The notes under the pieces: generated by a model
The model's input: only the letters and a program-made list of their open reading frames with translations
The model's database searches: none
What the model was told of the DNA's origin: nothing
In this document: positions 10,601 through 18,802 of the stretch, in pieces
How positions within the stretch are numbered: the first letter of the stretch is position 1
Layout of the letters: every line of letters begins with the position of its first letter
Translations under genes and position numbers: made by a program
Assembly (NCBI RefSeq): GCF_001996005.1
Contig: NZ_MUFB01000021.1
Coordinates: 1-55,723, forward strand
Direction: 5' to 3'
DNA length: 55,723 nucleotides
Origin: Salinivibrio siamensis
GTDB lineage: Bacteria; Pseudomonadota; Gammaproteobacteria; Enterobacterales; Vibrionaceae

Positions 10601-10885
10601 CGATTGAACGAAGTATTTCTCACTGACAACCTGACCGACAAAGACATGATCAACTATGCCTTTACGGTGCGTGACAAGCTCACAGAAAACGAAACGGTGA
10701 TGAGCCAAATCGCCAACAACACTCGCGAGCAAGCCATGCTGGGTGACTTCCCACGTGCGATTGATGATGCGATCTTGAATAGCAATGAAGCCCACCAAGA
10801 GCAGATGATGCAGTTGTTGTCTGATCCGAACAAAACCAAACAATTTGCGCGGGTGATTTTTGATATGTTGAGTGGCGTTAAATAG
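7637..10885 (+). CDS. hsdR: Type I restriction-modification, restriction/translocase subunit R
   Basis: Motor and nuclease subunit of the type I complex. The N-terminal PD-(D/E)XK nuclease is visible as WRIDLVLFVNGL...TLELKSEF (about residues 158-186). The SF2 translocase follows with Walker A AGSGKSNS (about 338-345), Walker B/motif II DEAHS (about 452), motif III TATPKP and the motif VI region QTLSRLNR. The C-terminal helical part is complete, about 1,082 aa in all. Two close start codons exist (7631 and 7637); AAGAGA six bases upstream favours the second. It follows hsdS by 19 bases, and its stop codon overlaps the start of the next gene. Confidence 0.96.
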   Translation: MKDTTQERIFQDDIIRQMVANGWVQGTGEGYNRESALYEADVLTFIKQTQPKEWEKFCKVFPTDSERHFLDALVTQLKKADENATDRASRTFGTLGVLRHGLKIRNARFELCQFKPEHNLNPETLARYQQNICRIVPELVYSPYATQAEFEATGKQAKKWRIDLVLFVNGLSVSTLELKSEFKQAVENAIAQYKLTRLPKDPATKKPEPLLSFKRGALVHFAVSQYEVYMATKLAGTDTFFLPFNKGTHDGGKGNDIPEDENRYATDYLWNEVLTPDNLLNIIGRFIHLQLEEKEDWEGRKTKKETLIFPRYHQWDVVTKLVNAAIEEGTGNKYLIQHSAGSGKSNSIAWTAHQLSTLHDAKGNKQFDSVIVVTDRTVLDDQLQDTIYQFEHADGVVGRINRKEGDGSKSEKLASALETSQPIIIVTIQTFPHVLKAIENSTSLKARRYAIIADEAHSSQTGATARQLKEVLMTDEVDDDTELSSEDILDATVAARRGSANLSYYAFTATPKPKTLELFGRRPDPEQPASKRNLPVAYHIYSMRQAIEEGFILDVLKNYTNYKVVYQLKQKLEAEDKEVDAGKAKVKLNNWVRLHDHNISQKVKVIIEHFKKNVMGLLGGQAKAMVVTSSRKEAVRYKLAFDKYVSEHGYAGIRAMVAFSGEVEFNASDPDSTAFMDQKFTEHSMNPDLKGREMRKAFNTDDYQVMLVANKFQTGFDQPKLCAMYVDKKLAGVECVQTLSRLNRIYPGKAECGTFVLDFYNEPQDILDAFQPYYQVAELEDVTDPDKIFDLSEKLRASGIFLWSEVEQFIDAFFTKNKSNAAISNICKPAIDRWRKRYTSAVDEYIHAKNVFERTKKTGDAVLIANAENAFKESKQEKDRLEIFKKDLGSFVRFYEFMSQIVDYDDKELEKLSLYARHLRPMLREKVIEEDELDLGGVVMSHYRLSKIRQQDIQLQENTPEYKLHPSNDVGTAKPKDKKEEFLSHIIERLNEVFLTDNLTDKDMINYAFTVRDKLTENETVMSQIANNTREQAMLGDFPRAIDDAILNSNEAHQEQMMQLLSDPNKTKQFARVIFDMLSGVK

Positions 10886-11913
10886 TGGCTATCTATCAAC
10901 TATCGAATGATGAGCTAGTTTCTGTTGAAACAACTTCATTTGAGGTAGAACAACTCAAGGAAAGGCAAGACATTCAGCGGCTATTAAGAACTAATATTGC
11001 CGCTATCAGCGAAGAAACGTTGGTTATAGCCGAAGAGTATGGTCACTTCGTGGATTCTAACCGACGTATTGATCTTCTTGGTATCGACAAAAATGCCAAT
11101 CTCGTTGTTATCGAGTTAAAGCGCGATGATGATGGCGGACATATGGAGCTTCAAGCAATCCGCTATGCTGCCATGGTTGCAAACTTAACTTGGGAGCAAG
11201 CGGTCAGTGCCTATGGCGACTTTCTTACCCAGACTGAGCAGGATTTGGATGCTCAAAGCTCATTGCTTGACTTTCTCGGTTGGGATTCCCCGCAAGAGGA
11301 TGATTTTGGTAAAGAAGTACGCATCGTGCTTGCTGCTAGAAACTTTTCAAAAGAGATCACTACCTCTGTCTTATGGCTTAACGATATGGGGCTGGATATT
11401 ACCTGTGTCCGCCTTAATCCCCTTCGTTTGGGAGAAAGGTTGTTGCTTAACGTTGAGCAAATAATTCCTCTGCCTGAGGCCCTAGACTATCAAATTGAAG
11501 TTCGCCATAAAAAGCGTGAAGAGAGGGCGGCGCGCAGTGGTAGTAAAGATAGGTCAGTGCTAAGCCTGTTCGTTGGTGGTGAGTTGTTTGAGAAAGACTT
11601 TAAAAAGTCGGATGTTGGTTTGTTTACAGTCTTAGCTCTCGCCCAAAATAACCTGATTGACGAAGACGCTTTTCAATTCCTACGTCACAACAAAACCTGC
11701 TCTTTCCAGCTTTTGAAAAAGCGCGAAGAGATCAAAGCTACTGAAGATAAATATAAGAAGTATCGTACTCATCTCGAACCTGAATTTACTTATCAAGGGC
11801 AGGAATATTATGTAGCTCGCAACTGGGGATTGCCAAACACGAAGCGATTTATGGAAGAAATCCAAAACAGGTTCTCCAGCTTGCGCTTTGAGTGGGGGGT
11901 AGGCTGCCTATGA
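10885..11913 (+). CDS. NucS/DUF91-like PD-(D/E)XK nuclease family protein
   Basis: A 342-aa protein starting with GTG that shares one base with the hsdR stop codon (TAGTG), so translation is coupled. Residues 55-80 carry a clear nuclease core: RRID63LLGID...LVVIE77LK79, the D...E-x-K pattern of the NucS/DUF91 type, followed by the helix with QAIRYAAMVANL. The C-terminal half is basic and unassigned, with a likely DNA- or partner-binding role. Coupling to hsdR suggests it is an accessory of the restriction system rather than an independent repair gene. No closer function can be given. Confidence 0.75.
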   Translation: MAIYQLSNDELVSVETTSFEVEQLKERQDIQRLLRTNIAAISEETLVIAEEYGHFVDSNRRIDLLGIDKNANLVVIELKRDDDGGHMELQAIRYAAMVANLTWEQAVSAYGDFLTQTEQDLDAQSSLLDFLGWDSPQEDDFGKEVRIVLAARNFSKEITTSVLWLNDMGLDITCVRLNPLRLGERLLLNVEQIIPLPEALDYQIEVRHKKREERAARSGSKDRSVLSLFVGGELFEKDFKKSDVGLFTVLALAQNNLIDEDAFQFLRHNKTCSFQLLKKREEIKATEDKYKKYRTHLEPEFTYQGQEYYVARNWGLPNTKRFMEEIQNRFSSLRFEWGVGCL

Positions 11914-12218
11914 CATGTCAAAAAGGGCGAGAAGTCAGTGACTTGTCCTTTCCAATCGATTGGTGGGCTGGCGTAACTTGAGCTCGTGATATAAGTTCAT
12001 GTGTTTGCTAATTTCTCCCGGCTTGACTTTCGTAAGGTTTACCATTGGGTTGAAAGTGAAATAGATGAGTGTTTAGCTGGAAGGTGACTTCGTGCCGCTT
12101 TTTTTCAGAGGGAGTCGTCACACTCTATCATTCTTCTTACATTCTCTATCGCCTTATGCAACCAGGCTGTATATCATCGTAAATTAATGATGTTTGATGG
12201 TAGTGTAGGTTTTGGTTA
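11914..12218. other. Intergenic region holding an ssrA-end-like junction
   Basis: Just after the nuclease gene there is a hairpin (AAGTCA / TGACTT flanked by AAAGG / CCTTT near 11926-11955), then the degenerate ssrA-end-like repeat. The rest is the AT-rich leader of the large helicase gene. No open frame of interest. Confidence 0.5.
11960..12057. repeat. Degenerate ssrA-3'-end-like attachment repeat, copy A
   Basis: Begins TGGTGGGCTGGCGTAACTTG, which resembles the reverse complement of the tmRNA 3' end (TGGTGGAGCTGGCGGGAGTT) with one deleted base and a few changes. About 95 further bases, ending in ACCATTGGGT, match copy B at 23.78 kb at roughly 80 percent by eye. I read it as an old integration junction of an ssrA-directed element. 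Confidence 0.6.
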
Positions 12219-15200
12219 GTGGAGAATAGAAAAAAAAGCTTAGTTAATGTATTGAAGTCCTGGCATTTAGTAGAGTTTTTTCAAGCCTACACAGTACCAG
12301 ACAAAGACGACAGTAAAATTGCTCCAGTAAACGTGGCTGGTCACGAACTGCAGTCGTACGGTAATTACTTACTTCCGTGGTTAAATCCCGCCGCTCGTGA
12401 CAAGCTCGGCCTCACTCCGGGAAAAAGGTGTGTTTATACCCTATATCTAGGGTTGTTCGATAAATCGGCGATAGATAAAAAAGTTTCAGAGTATTTTTCT
12501 ACCAACCGCCAGGAGGACTGCTTCTCTGAAGAGGTAGAGCAAAGAAGAGACAATGAAGGGGCATCTTGCTTTGCCAAATTGATGTTGGATGAGTTTGGTT
12601 CTCCCCGACTCGATACCTTTTCGGTAAGTACACTACCATGGGCTTTAGCCGAGTTACTCGGGGGAAGGGCTGGGTCGATATCTCAGGAACGATTTGAGAG
12701 TCGGTGCGACGATCTTAATGAATTTGTGGATCGCTGGTATAAAACTTTGCCAAGCCATCCTCGCTCAGAGGGAAGACATACTCTTTGTGTGAAAAGCCTA
12801 ATGAACTTGATTGAAGGGCTTTATCAATGGGCTGGTATTTCCAATCAGGAGTTATTGCTTTCAGATAATTCAAAGGTTTACCCGCTTCAGATGGCTTTTT
12901 ATGAGTACGAGGCGAAGTCAGACAATCTTTTGGAGAATAAAAACAAGTCAGCAAAAGCTGAAGACGATAACGAAGATGACCCTAGCGATGACGAATCTCA
13001 GTTACCCATCCTGAACAGCTTTTACATTCGAGATATAGAACGTGCCATTAATGCAATTTCTACTAGCAGGACTAGCAAGCCCCTTCAAACCTATCTGGGG
13101 CAATCCGGTCACAAGCATGTCGATCTGTACACAAACGATTCTATGCCATTGATTCATAAGAATCTTAGCCCTAAAGAAACGCCAGAAGGAAGGTGGTTGA
13201 CAGAACCTGCGCACAACATGTCCTTAATGCAGCAGTTTGCTATAAATACCGTATTCAAAGAGCTAGATACTGGCGGTCTTATCTCAGTTAATGGTCCGCC
13301 AGGAACAGGTAAAACGACGTTATTGCGGGATATAATTGCGCAAAATATTGTTGAGAGAGCGAAAGTATTAGCTTCCTTTTCGAAAGCTCGTGACGGGGTA
13401 AGTCCTGAAGGATTTCTTGTTGAAGAACTTGCTGATTTTGAAATGGTCGTAGCGTCCTCTAACAATGCCGCGGTTGAAAATATCTCAAAGGAGCTTCCTC
13501 AAGTAAAGTCGGTAGCTGGCAGGTATGCTGATACTGGTTTTTTTCGCTCTGTTGCCAATCAAGTAAGTGCTGATGAAAAGAAAGGTCGTTTACAGCCTTT
13601 GGACGACAAAAAGCAGAGCTGGGGGAATATTTCAGCTGTCATGGGAGCTTACAAAAAGAGGTATAAGTTTCTTGATCGTTTTTTCTTCAAGAATCATTAC
13701 GAAAAAGGCAAAGAACCAGCAGTTAGAGAACCTTCTTTAGACTTCTTGAACTTTTGGAAATATCGCTCAACTTATGCAGGACCTTCTTTTAACACGGCTA
13801 AAAAAAATTTTAAAGAGAAGTTATCTCGTTTCCATGAACTGAATGACAAGTTAGCCTATTTTGATAGCCTGAAAAATACTTTCGATGCACATAAATTTGA
13901 TGGTGAACTACATCGGATGAACCTAGCTCTCAATGAGCTAGAGAACTACGTTCATTCGCTTTCTATGGAGTTAGATGCCCTTAATTCGATAAGAAATGCT
14001 GAAGTAAAAAGGGAAGAAGAAATTGCAGTCTCCATAGAGTTGATGAAGGTGAACACGCCTAGTTGGTTTAGTCGGCTCTTTAACACTAAGAAAAATAAAC
14101 AATATAAGGCCTCACTATCCCAAAAGCTTGGCGAGTTCGAAAGTGTCAAAAAAGCTATCCGGTCGGCTGTTGGTGATGTTGAAGCCAAAGAAATCGAGAT
14201 AAAAACATATACAAAGAAAATTTCACAGCAGCAGGTTGATATTCAAGCTTTAGAGCTTGAAAAGAAGAAGCTTCTAGATGAGTTAGGAGCCTATAGAAAG
14301 GAGTTTGAAGAGTATCATTTACCTGAAATTACTGATGACATTGAGGGGCATGACAGACAGAGGCACGCATGCTGGCAGCACGAAGAGATCAATGCATTGA
14401 GGTCTGATGTATACGCGGCAGCGTTACTGCTTCACGAGGCTTGGTTGATAGAGGCTAGCAATCTGAATAGTTTTCTCTCGCAGATACATAAAATTAATGA
14501 TGTTGTATTAGGGAAGAGTCGCGAGAATGCTCTGGCGATTTGGCAGATACTATTTATGTTTGTCCCTGTGGTTTCGACGACTTTTGCTTCATTGGGAAAT
14601 ATGTTTTCTAAGTTGCCCCCAGAATCTCTAGGTTGGCTCATGATTGATGAGGCCGGGCAAGCAATACCCCAAGCAGCGGTTGGTGGATTGCTTCGTGCTA
14701 AGAGGGCTGTGGTTGTTGGAGATCCTCTGCAAATCGAACCTGTTTTTACTTCTCCACCAGAGCTTATTGACTATCTAATGCAATCTATGTTGCAAGAGGA
14801 ATCCGAGAAGTGGGACCCTTGTAAGTGGTCAGTTCAGACGTTAGCCGACCGCGTTAACCCATATGGCTGTATGATAGATATGGACGGTGAAGACCAATGG
14901 ATAGGTATACCGTTGTGGGTACATCGTCGATGTATAGAACCAATGTTTAGCATTTCTAATGAAATAGCTTACAACAATCGAATGATACATGGCTCTGAAA
15001 ACAATAAAGATGTTGAGCCAAGAAATCATAAAGCCTTAGGACACAATCGATGGAATGATTCACAAGGAGACTGTGTACTCAAACAGTACAAACGTGAGTT
15101 GGGGGAAGATGTTAAAGCTCTTTTACTCGAATTAGCAGCGCATAATGGTGACTTAAGCAGCATCTACCTGATAACACCGTTTAAAGCGGTAAAAAAAGAA

Positions 15201-15551
15201 TTGAGAGAAGATCTACGGCGTAACAAGTCTGAGCTGTTGAGTAACTCGAATTGGAAAGAGAAGGATTTTAATAACTTTTTGAAACACAACGTGGGGACTG
15301 TTCATACCTTCCAAGGCAAGGAGAACGATACCGTTATTTTGGTACTTGGTTGTGACACAAGAAACAGTGGTGGGGCGTCTTGGGCTTCTTCAAAACCAAA
15401 TTTGTTGAACGTAGCGGTTACCCGAGCCAAAAAACATTTGTATGTCATCGGTGATCTTCAGGTTTGGTCCGACAAGCGCTATTTTGATATAACATACATG
15501 AAGTTAAGCTACGTTAGCTCATGTAACCCTCCCCAAAAAACTGGTCATTAG
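12219..15551 (+). CDS. Large SF1 (DNA2/Upf1-like) helicase with coiled-coil insertion
   Basis: A 1,110-aa superfamily 1 nucleic-acid helicase. Walker A GPPGTGKTTLLR lies at about residue 359, motif Ia follows (SSNNAAVENISKEL), motif II is IDEAGQAIPQAA at about 809, motif III VVVGDPLQIEPVF, and the C-terminus has VGTVHTFQGKE and NVAVTRAKKHLYVIGD, all typical of AAA_11/AAA_12 helicases. Between motifs Ia and II there is a long charged coiled coil (about 530-715). The ~340-residue N-terminus is unassigned and has an acidic stretch (EDDNEDDPSDDESQ). The start is GTG; no in-frame ATG lies nearby. It stands alone between two ssrA-end-like junctions. Anti-phage function is a guess from context. Confidence 0.8.
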   Translation: MENRKKSLVNVLKSWHLVEFFQAYTVPDKDDSKIAPVNVAGHELQSYGNYLLPWLNPAARDKLGLTPGKRCVYTLYLGLFDKSAIDKKVSEYFSTNRQEDCFSEEVEQRRDNEGASCFAKLMLDEFGSPRLDTFSVSTLPWALAELLGGRAGSISQERFESRCDDLNEFVDRWYKTLPSHPRSEGRHTLCVKSLMNLIEGLYQWAGISNQELLLSDNSKVYPLQMAFYEYEAKSDNLLENKNKSAKAEDDNEDDPSDDESQLPILNSFYIRDIERAINAISTSRTSKPLQTYLGQSGHKHVDLYTNDSMPLIHKNLSPKETPEGRWLTEPAHNMSLMQQFAINTVFKELDTGGLISVNGPPGTGKTTLLRDIIAQNIVERAKVLASFSKARDGVSPEGFLVEELADFEMVVASSNNAAVENISKELPQVKSVAGRYADTGFFRSVANQVSADEKKGRLQPLDDKKQSWGNISAVMGAYKKRYKFLDRFFFKNHYEKGKEPAVREPSLDFLNFWKYRSTYAGPSFNTAKKNFKEKLSRFHELNDKLAYFDSLKNTFDAHKFDGELHRMNLALNELENYVHSLSMELDALNSIRNAEVKREEEIAVSIELMKVNTPSWFSRLFNTKKNKQYKASLSQKLGEFESVKKAIRSAVGDVEAKEIEIKTYTKKISQQQVDIQALELEKKKLLDELGAYRKEFEEYHLPEITDDIEGHDRQRHACWQHEEINALRSDVYAAALLLHEAWLIEASNLNSFLSQIHKINDVVLGKSRENALAIWQILFMFVPVVSTTFASLGNMFSKLPPESLGWLMIDEAGQAIPQAAVGGLLRAKRAVVVGDPLQIEPVFTSPPELIDYLMQSMLQEESEKWDPCKWSVQTLADRVNPYGCMIDMDGEDQWIGIPLWVHRRCIEPMFSISNEIAYNNRMIHGSENNKDVEPRNHKALGHNRWNDSQGDCVLKQYKRELGEDVKALLLELAAHNGDLSSIYLITPFKAVKKELREDLRRNKSELLSNSNWKEKDFNNFLKHNVGTVHTFQGKENDTVILVLGCDTRNSGGASWASSKPNLLNVAVTRAKKHLYVIGDLQVWSDKRYFDITYMKLSYVSSCNPPQKTGH

Positions 15552-15599
15552 CAATTAGAGTTTTCCGTTTATACTAAAACAATCTCAAACGTATAGATA

Positions 15600-15637
15600 C
15601 AAAAAGCCCCGCTGGACTAGGAGCTCAGCGGGGCTTT
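15600..15637 (-). terminator. Terminator, probably the displaced original ssrA terminator
   Basis: Perfect stem AAAGCCCCGCTG / CAGCGGGGCTTT with an 11-base loop. The long T run lies on the minus-strand side (…GGGGCTTTTTGTAT), so it best stops leftward transcription. Leftward transcription here would come from the ssrA-end core copy about 33 bases away, which is exactly where the native tmRNA terminator should sit before any island was inserted. It may also stop the helicase gene from the other side. Confidence 0.75.
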
Positions 15638-15669
15638 CAAACGTTCTAGAACGTCTTCGTATACGAATT

Positions 15670-15688
15670 TGGTGGAGCTGGCGGGAGG
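15670..15688. repeat. Exact 19-bp copy of the ssrA 3' end (candidate attL)
   Basis: TTGGTGGAGCTGGCGGGAG is identical to the end of the intact ssrA gene at 41975-41993, in the same orientation. Direct repeats of a tRNA/tmRNA 3' end are the product of site-specific integration, so this marks the far end of at least one element whose other end is at ssrA. Confidence 0.8.
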
Positions 15689-15955
15689 CTATTTCCCAAT
15701 CCAGCACGCTGCACATAACCTTTTGATTTAAAGGCTTTATTTCGTGTGTCTTCGAGCGTGTGATACCAAATTTTCCCCGAATTGTAGCTCAGCTATGTAG
15801 GTGAGTAAATAGTTAAGCTGATTGGCTGTCTTGTAATGAGTACAGATGGGCTTTCAATCACAGCATGCTTGCTATGTTGATGGTCTAATAAAAAAGCACA
15901 TGTATTAAAGCTGTTGCATCTGCAAGCACACTGAAGCAGATATAAGGAGAGTGAA

Positions 15956-17038
15956 ATGGACTTTATAGAGCGACTACAAGCTTTGTCCAAAAAGGTGGGA
16001 CAGCTATCTGACTCGATAGAAACAGAAGAGGCGACAAAGACTGCTTTGGTGATGCCGTTTCTTCACAATGTGCTTGGATACGATATCTTCGACCCCAGCG
16101 AGGTTATCCCTGAGTTCACTGCTGATACAGGCACGAAGAAGGGAGAGAAGGTTGATTATGCTCTGATGAAAGACGGGGATGTTCAGATCTTAATCGAGTG
16201 TAAGAAAGTGAATGAAGCGCTCTCACCAAAACACTCTAGCCAACTATACCGATATTTTTCAGTGACCAATGCTCGTATAGCTGTATTGACTAACGGTTGT
16301 GAGTATCAGTTTTTCACTGACCTCGATGCGCCAAATAAAATGGATGACAAACCGTTCTTGATTCTAGATATGTCCGAGGTCGACGAGCATGTAGTCCCAG
16401 AGCTGAAAAAACTGACGAAGACTTCTTTCGATGTCGATTCCGTGGTCGATGCGGCTGGTGAATTGAAGTATCTCAATCAAATAAAAAAGGTGTTAGCAGA
16501 GCAGTTCCAAGATCCAGAGGAAGACTTTGTAAAGCTTTTGACTGCTAGGGTCTACGATGGGATGCAAACAGCCAAGGTCAAAGCACAGTTTACTGAAATA
16601 ACGAAAAAAGCTTTGAAGCAATTCCTCAACGACAGCATAAACGCTCGTTTGAAGTATGCCATAGGCAGTGAAGAGCGTGAGGCGAGAGGACCCAACGAAC
16701 AACCAGAGCAGGATGAAAGCGCTTCCGAAGCTGATGGTAGCAACCCTAAGATAGTCACCACAGAGGAAGAGCTCGACGGTTATAATGTTGTCAAAGCTAT
16801 TCTACGAGAAAAAGTAGAGGTATCTCGCGTTGCACACCGCGATACTCAAAGCTACTTCGGTATCTTGCTTGACGATAACAACCGTAAACCCCTATGTCGT
16901 TTACACTTTAACGGTCGTCAGAAATACATTGGTCTATTCGACGTAAATAAGAAAGAGACTAAAAATCCGATTGATAGTGTCGATGATATATTCCAATACG
17001 CAGGGCAACTTAAGGCTTCTATAGATCTGTATGAATAA
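15956..17038 (+). CDS. HsdR_N-type restriction endonuclease-like protein
   Basis: A 360-aa protein matching the stand-alone HsdR N-terminal (type I restriction nuclease) family found in many prophages and islands. The nuclease core is visible: GEKVD67YALMKDGDVQILIE81CK83, giving D...E-x-K, followed by HSSQLYRYFSV and IAVLTNGCEYQFF. The C-terminal 90 residues (YFGILLDDNNRKPLCRLHF) form a second conserved segment of this family. It has a strong AAGGAGAG ribosome site. It is monocistronic and is followed by a terminator hairpin, then a convergent integrase. Whether it acts as a defence nuclease or in element maintenance is not known. Confidence 0.8.
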   Translation: MDFIERLQALSKKVGQLSDSIETEEATKTALVMPFLHNVLGYDIFDPSEVIPEFTADTGTKKGEKVDYALMKDGDVQILIECKKVNEALSPKHSSQLYRYFSVTNARIAVLTNGCEYQFFTDLDAPNKMDDKPFLILDMSEVDEHVVPELKKLTKTSFDVDSVVDAAGELKYLNQIKKVLAEQFQDPEEDFVKLLTARVYDGMQTAKVKAQFTEITKKALKQFLNDSINARLKYAIGSEEREARGPNEQPEQDESASEADGSNPKIVTTEEELDGYNVVKAILREKVEVSRVAHRDTQSYFGILLDDNNRKPLCRLHFNGRQKYIGLFDVNKKETKNPIDSVDDIFQYAGQLKASIDLYE

Positions 17039-17047
17039 TACATTTAG

Positions 17048-17081
17048 AGCGCTAGGCTATAAGAATTACTCACCTAGCGCT
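17048..17081. terminator. Bidirectional terminator hairpin
   Basis: Perfect 9-bp stem AGCGCTAGG / CCTAGCGCT with a 16-base loop, between the end of the HsdR_N-type gene and the convergent integrase. Confidence 0.6.
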
Positions 17082-17177
17082 TTAGATTATATGAATTAGC
17101 TATACTGCTGGTGGCGCTTTGTCTTTGGCAGTCTTCGCTTTTAGTTAACTATATAGCGTATCAGAGTTGTGTCTTTT

Positions 17178-18320
17178 TTATGCTTGAGAATCTATTATGT
17201 CGACAACGCTTTTAAGTGAGGTTGATGTCATATGTGTGTACCTCGCAGTCATAATAGGTGTTTTGTGACCAATCCATAACATTCTTTTGGAATCACTTAC
17301 ATCTAACTCTGCTAATCTGGTAGCGCAAGTATGGCGCATCATATGAGGAACAAACTCTTTCTCTTTATCAAATCCTAAAGACTTTTTCATAACCTTCCAT
17401 TGCCAACTAAGACGGTCTTGAGTCAGATTGAATACATTTTCTTCTGGGCTGTTCATGTTTTGATATCTTCGTTTAAAAACATTTCGGGAACGTTTTGTTA
17501 GAGGAACAGTTCGGAATTCATCATTTTTAGAGTTTCTTATAAAAATAGACTCACTCTCTAGCCTGTAGTCTGACCATGTAAGCCTCATTAGTTCACCAAC
17601 TCTAGCACCAGTGTCGATTGCTACCATCACAAAATCAGCCATAAGGGTATTACCTTTCTTATGAAAGAAATTTATTACCTTCTCTTCCTCTTCCTTACTA
17701 AGTATGCGAGTTCTAGCGTTAGAGTGTTTTTGCCAAGGAAATTCAGGTACATGTGGTATGTAGTCAAGCATGACAGCGTGTCTCAGTATTACCCTCAGCT
17801 TGCTCAAATTCCTATTTATAGTAGCATTGGATAAGTTTTTAGCTTGTAAGTAACCAACGTAATCAACGAGTCTTCTTGGCGTGATATCACTTGGTGGTGT
17901 TGAATACCCAAAGTGTTTGATGACATTCTCTGCTTTTCTTTTTGTTGCTTTGTGGTCTTTTATGTTTCTTGAATTCCATTTTATTTCACAAGCAAAATCG
18001 TAAGAATCCTTTAGTGTTCCTAAAGGAGGAGAAGGTCTGGTTGTATACCTTGGGTCGAGTATGAAAATCTCACTGAAGTATAATTGCTTTTTAGGGTTTA
18101 GTTTAAGAAATCTCAATTGGTTTATTAATTGCATGTAAAGCTCTTTGTCACCCTGTTTGTTGATTGCTTCTCTTATGGCATCTCTTGGGTTGTTATTTTT
18201 TATAACAGAGGTCTCACCTTGGCTGTAATATGATAAATAGTAGTCATATTTCCCTTTTTTTAAGTTCATTCCGTAATAGCTTAGGACTCTGTTTACATTG
18301 GTGTGTATTGGGTTTTTCAT
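17178..18320 (-). CDS. Tyrosine recombinase / phage integrase
   Basis: A 380-aa tyrosine recombinase. The catalytic domain shows all main residues: the first Arg in DTGARVGELMRLTW, the HxxR box in HMMRHTCATRL, the second His in IGHKTPIMTARYTHM and the nucleophile Tyr in the same stretch. A core-binding SAM-like domain precedes it (SNATINRNLSKLRVILRHAV). It presumably drove insertion or excision of the element in which it lies, but it is not adjacent to an att-like repeat: about 1.4 kb separates it from the 15.67-kb core. The region is clearly more AT-rich than the core genome. Confidence 0.93.
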   Translation of the reverse strand: MKNPIHTNVNRVLSYYGMNLKKGKYDYYLSYYSQGETSVIKNNNPRDAIREAINKQGDKELYMQLINQLRFLKLNPKKQLYFSEIFILDPRYTTRPSPPLGTLKDSYDFACEIKWNSRNIKDHKATKRKAENVIKHFGYSTPPSDITPRRLVDYVGYLQAKNLSNATINRNLSKLRVILRHAVMLDYIPHVPEFPWQKHSNARTRILSKEEEEKVINFFHKKGNTLMADFVMVAIDTGARVGELMRLTWSDYRLESESIFIRNSKNDEFRTVPLTKRSRNVFKRRYQNMNSPEENVFNLTQDRLSWQWKVMKKSLGFDKEKEFVPHMMRHTCATRLAELDVSDSKRMLWIGHKTPIMTARYTHMTSTSLKSVVDIIDSQA

Positions 18321-18802
18321 TATTTAGTCCTCTGATTGAGAGGGGTCTATATTTATTTTTATCTTTCAATTTTTAAACCTATGAAATTAATTTCATTCAC
18401 ATGTTTCATTTTATTTTCTAATGCTTTTCTTTTTTTAAAACAATGATATAAGTTAAAACATACGACATTGCTTGTTAATATTTTTCATGTTTTTATTTTC
18501 GCTTTGTTTTTTTGTGAAAAAATCTCTTGCGACTTTAAGTATATATGTGTTGTTTAAATTTCCCCCTATGCCCCTACTAGAAACTTCAGTATCTGACTTG
18601 GTGAAATCGAAAATATCTCTAATAAGCAATGAAGCTTTACTTGGAGTGAGTGTTATTTTTCTCTACTTTATGGGTTTGTAAATGTTGCCTTTTGAACCTA
18701 CCTCAAACAGCTACGGCAGGGTGGTCTATAAGTCATGTTTGACAGTTTTAGACCTATATGAAATTATGAGCCCATCTTATAGACCAAGATGAAGAGTAAG
18801 AA
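18321..18802. other. AT-rich intergenic region between two recombinase genes
   Basis: Very AT-rich. A 69-codon hydrophobic frame (18472-18681) starts with TTG and lacks a ribosome site, so I do not call it. The last 80 bases hold the inverted repeats of a probable serine-recombinase site. Confidence 0.45.
18722..18786. promoter_or_regulatory. Probable resolvase binding/crossover site
   Basis: A perfect 11-bp inverted repeat, TGGTCTATAAG and CTTATAGACCA, with outer ends 65 bases apart, and a related motif AGACCTATA between them. It ends 16 bases before the serine recombinase gene, the usual place for a res site that also acts as an autoregulatory operator. Confidence 0.6.

Larger units (their letters stand above)
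15552..15955. other. Intergenic region with terminator and ssrA 3'-end core copy
   Basis: Contains, in order, the terminator at 15600-15637 and the exact 19-bp ssrA-end core at 15670-15688 (both listed separately). The remaining ~270 bases are the likely left arm of an integrated element and the leader of the next gene, which has a good AAGGAGAG ribosome site. Confidence 0.5.

Noticed and set aside
15781-15830. tRNA-like start (GTAGCTCAGC)
   Set aside because: No matching acceptor, anticodon or T arm follows; coincidental.
18472-18681. 69-aa hydrophobic frame
   Set aside because: TTG start, no ribosome site, in a region so T-rich that hydrophobic frames arise by chance.
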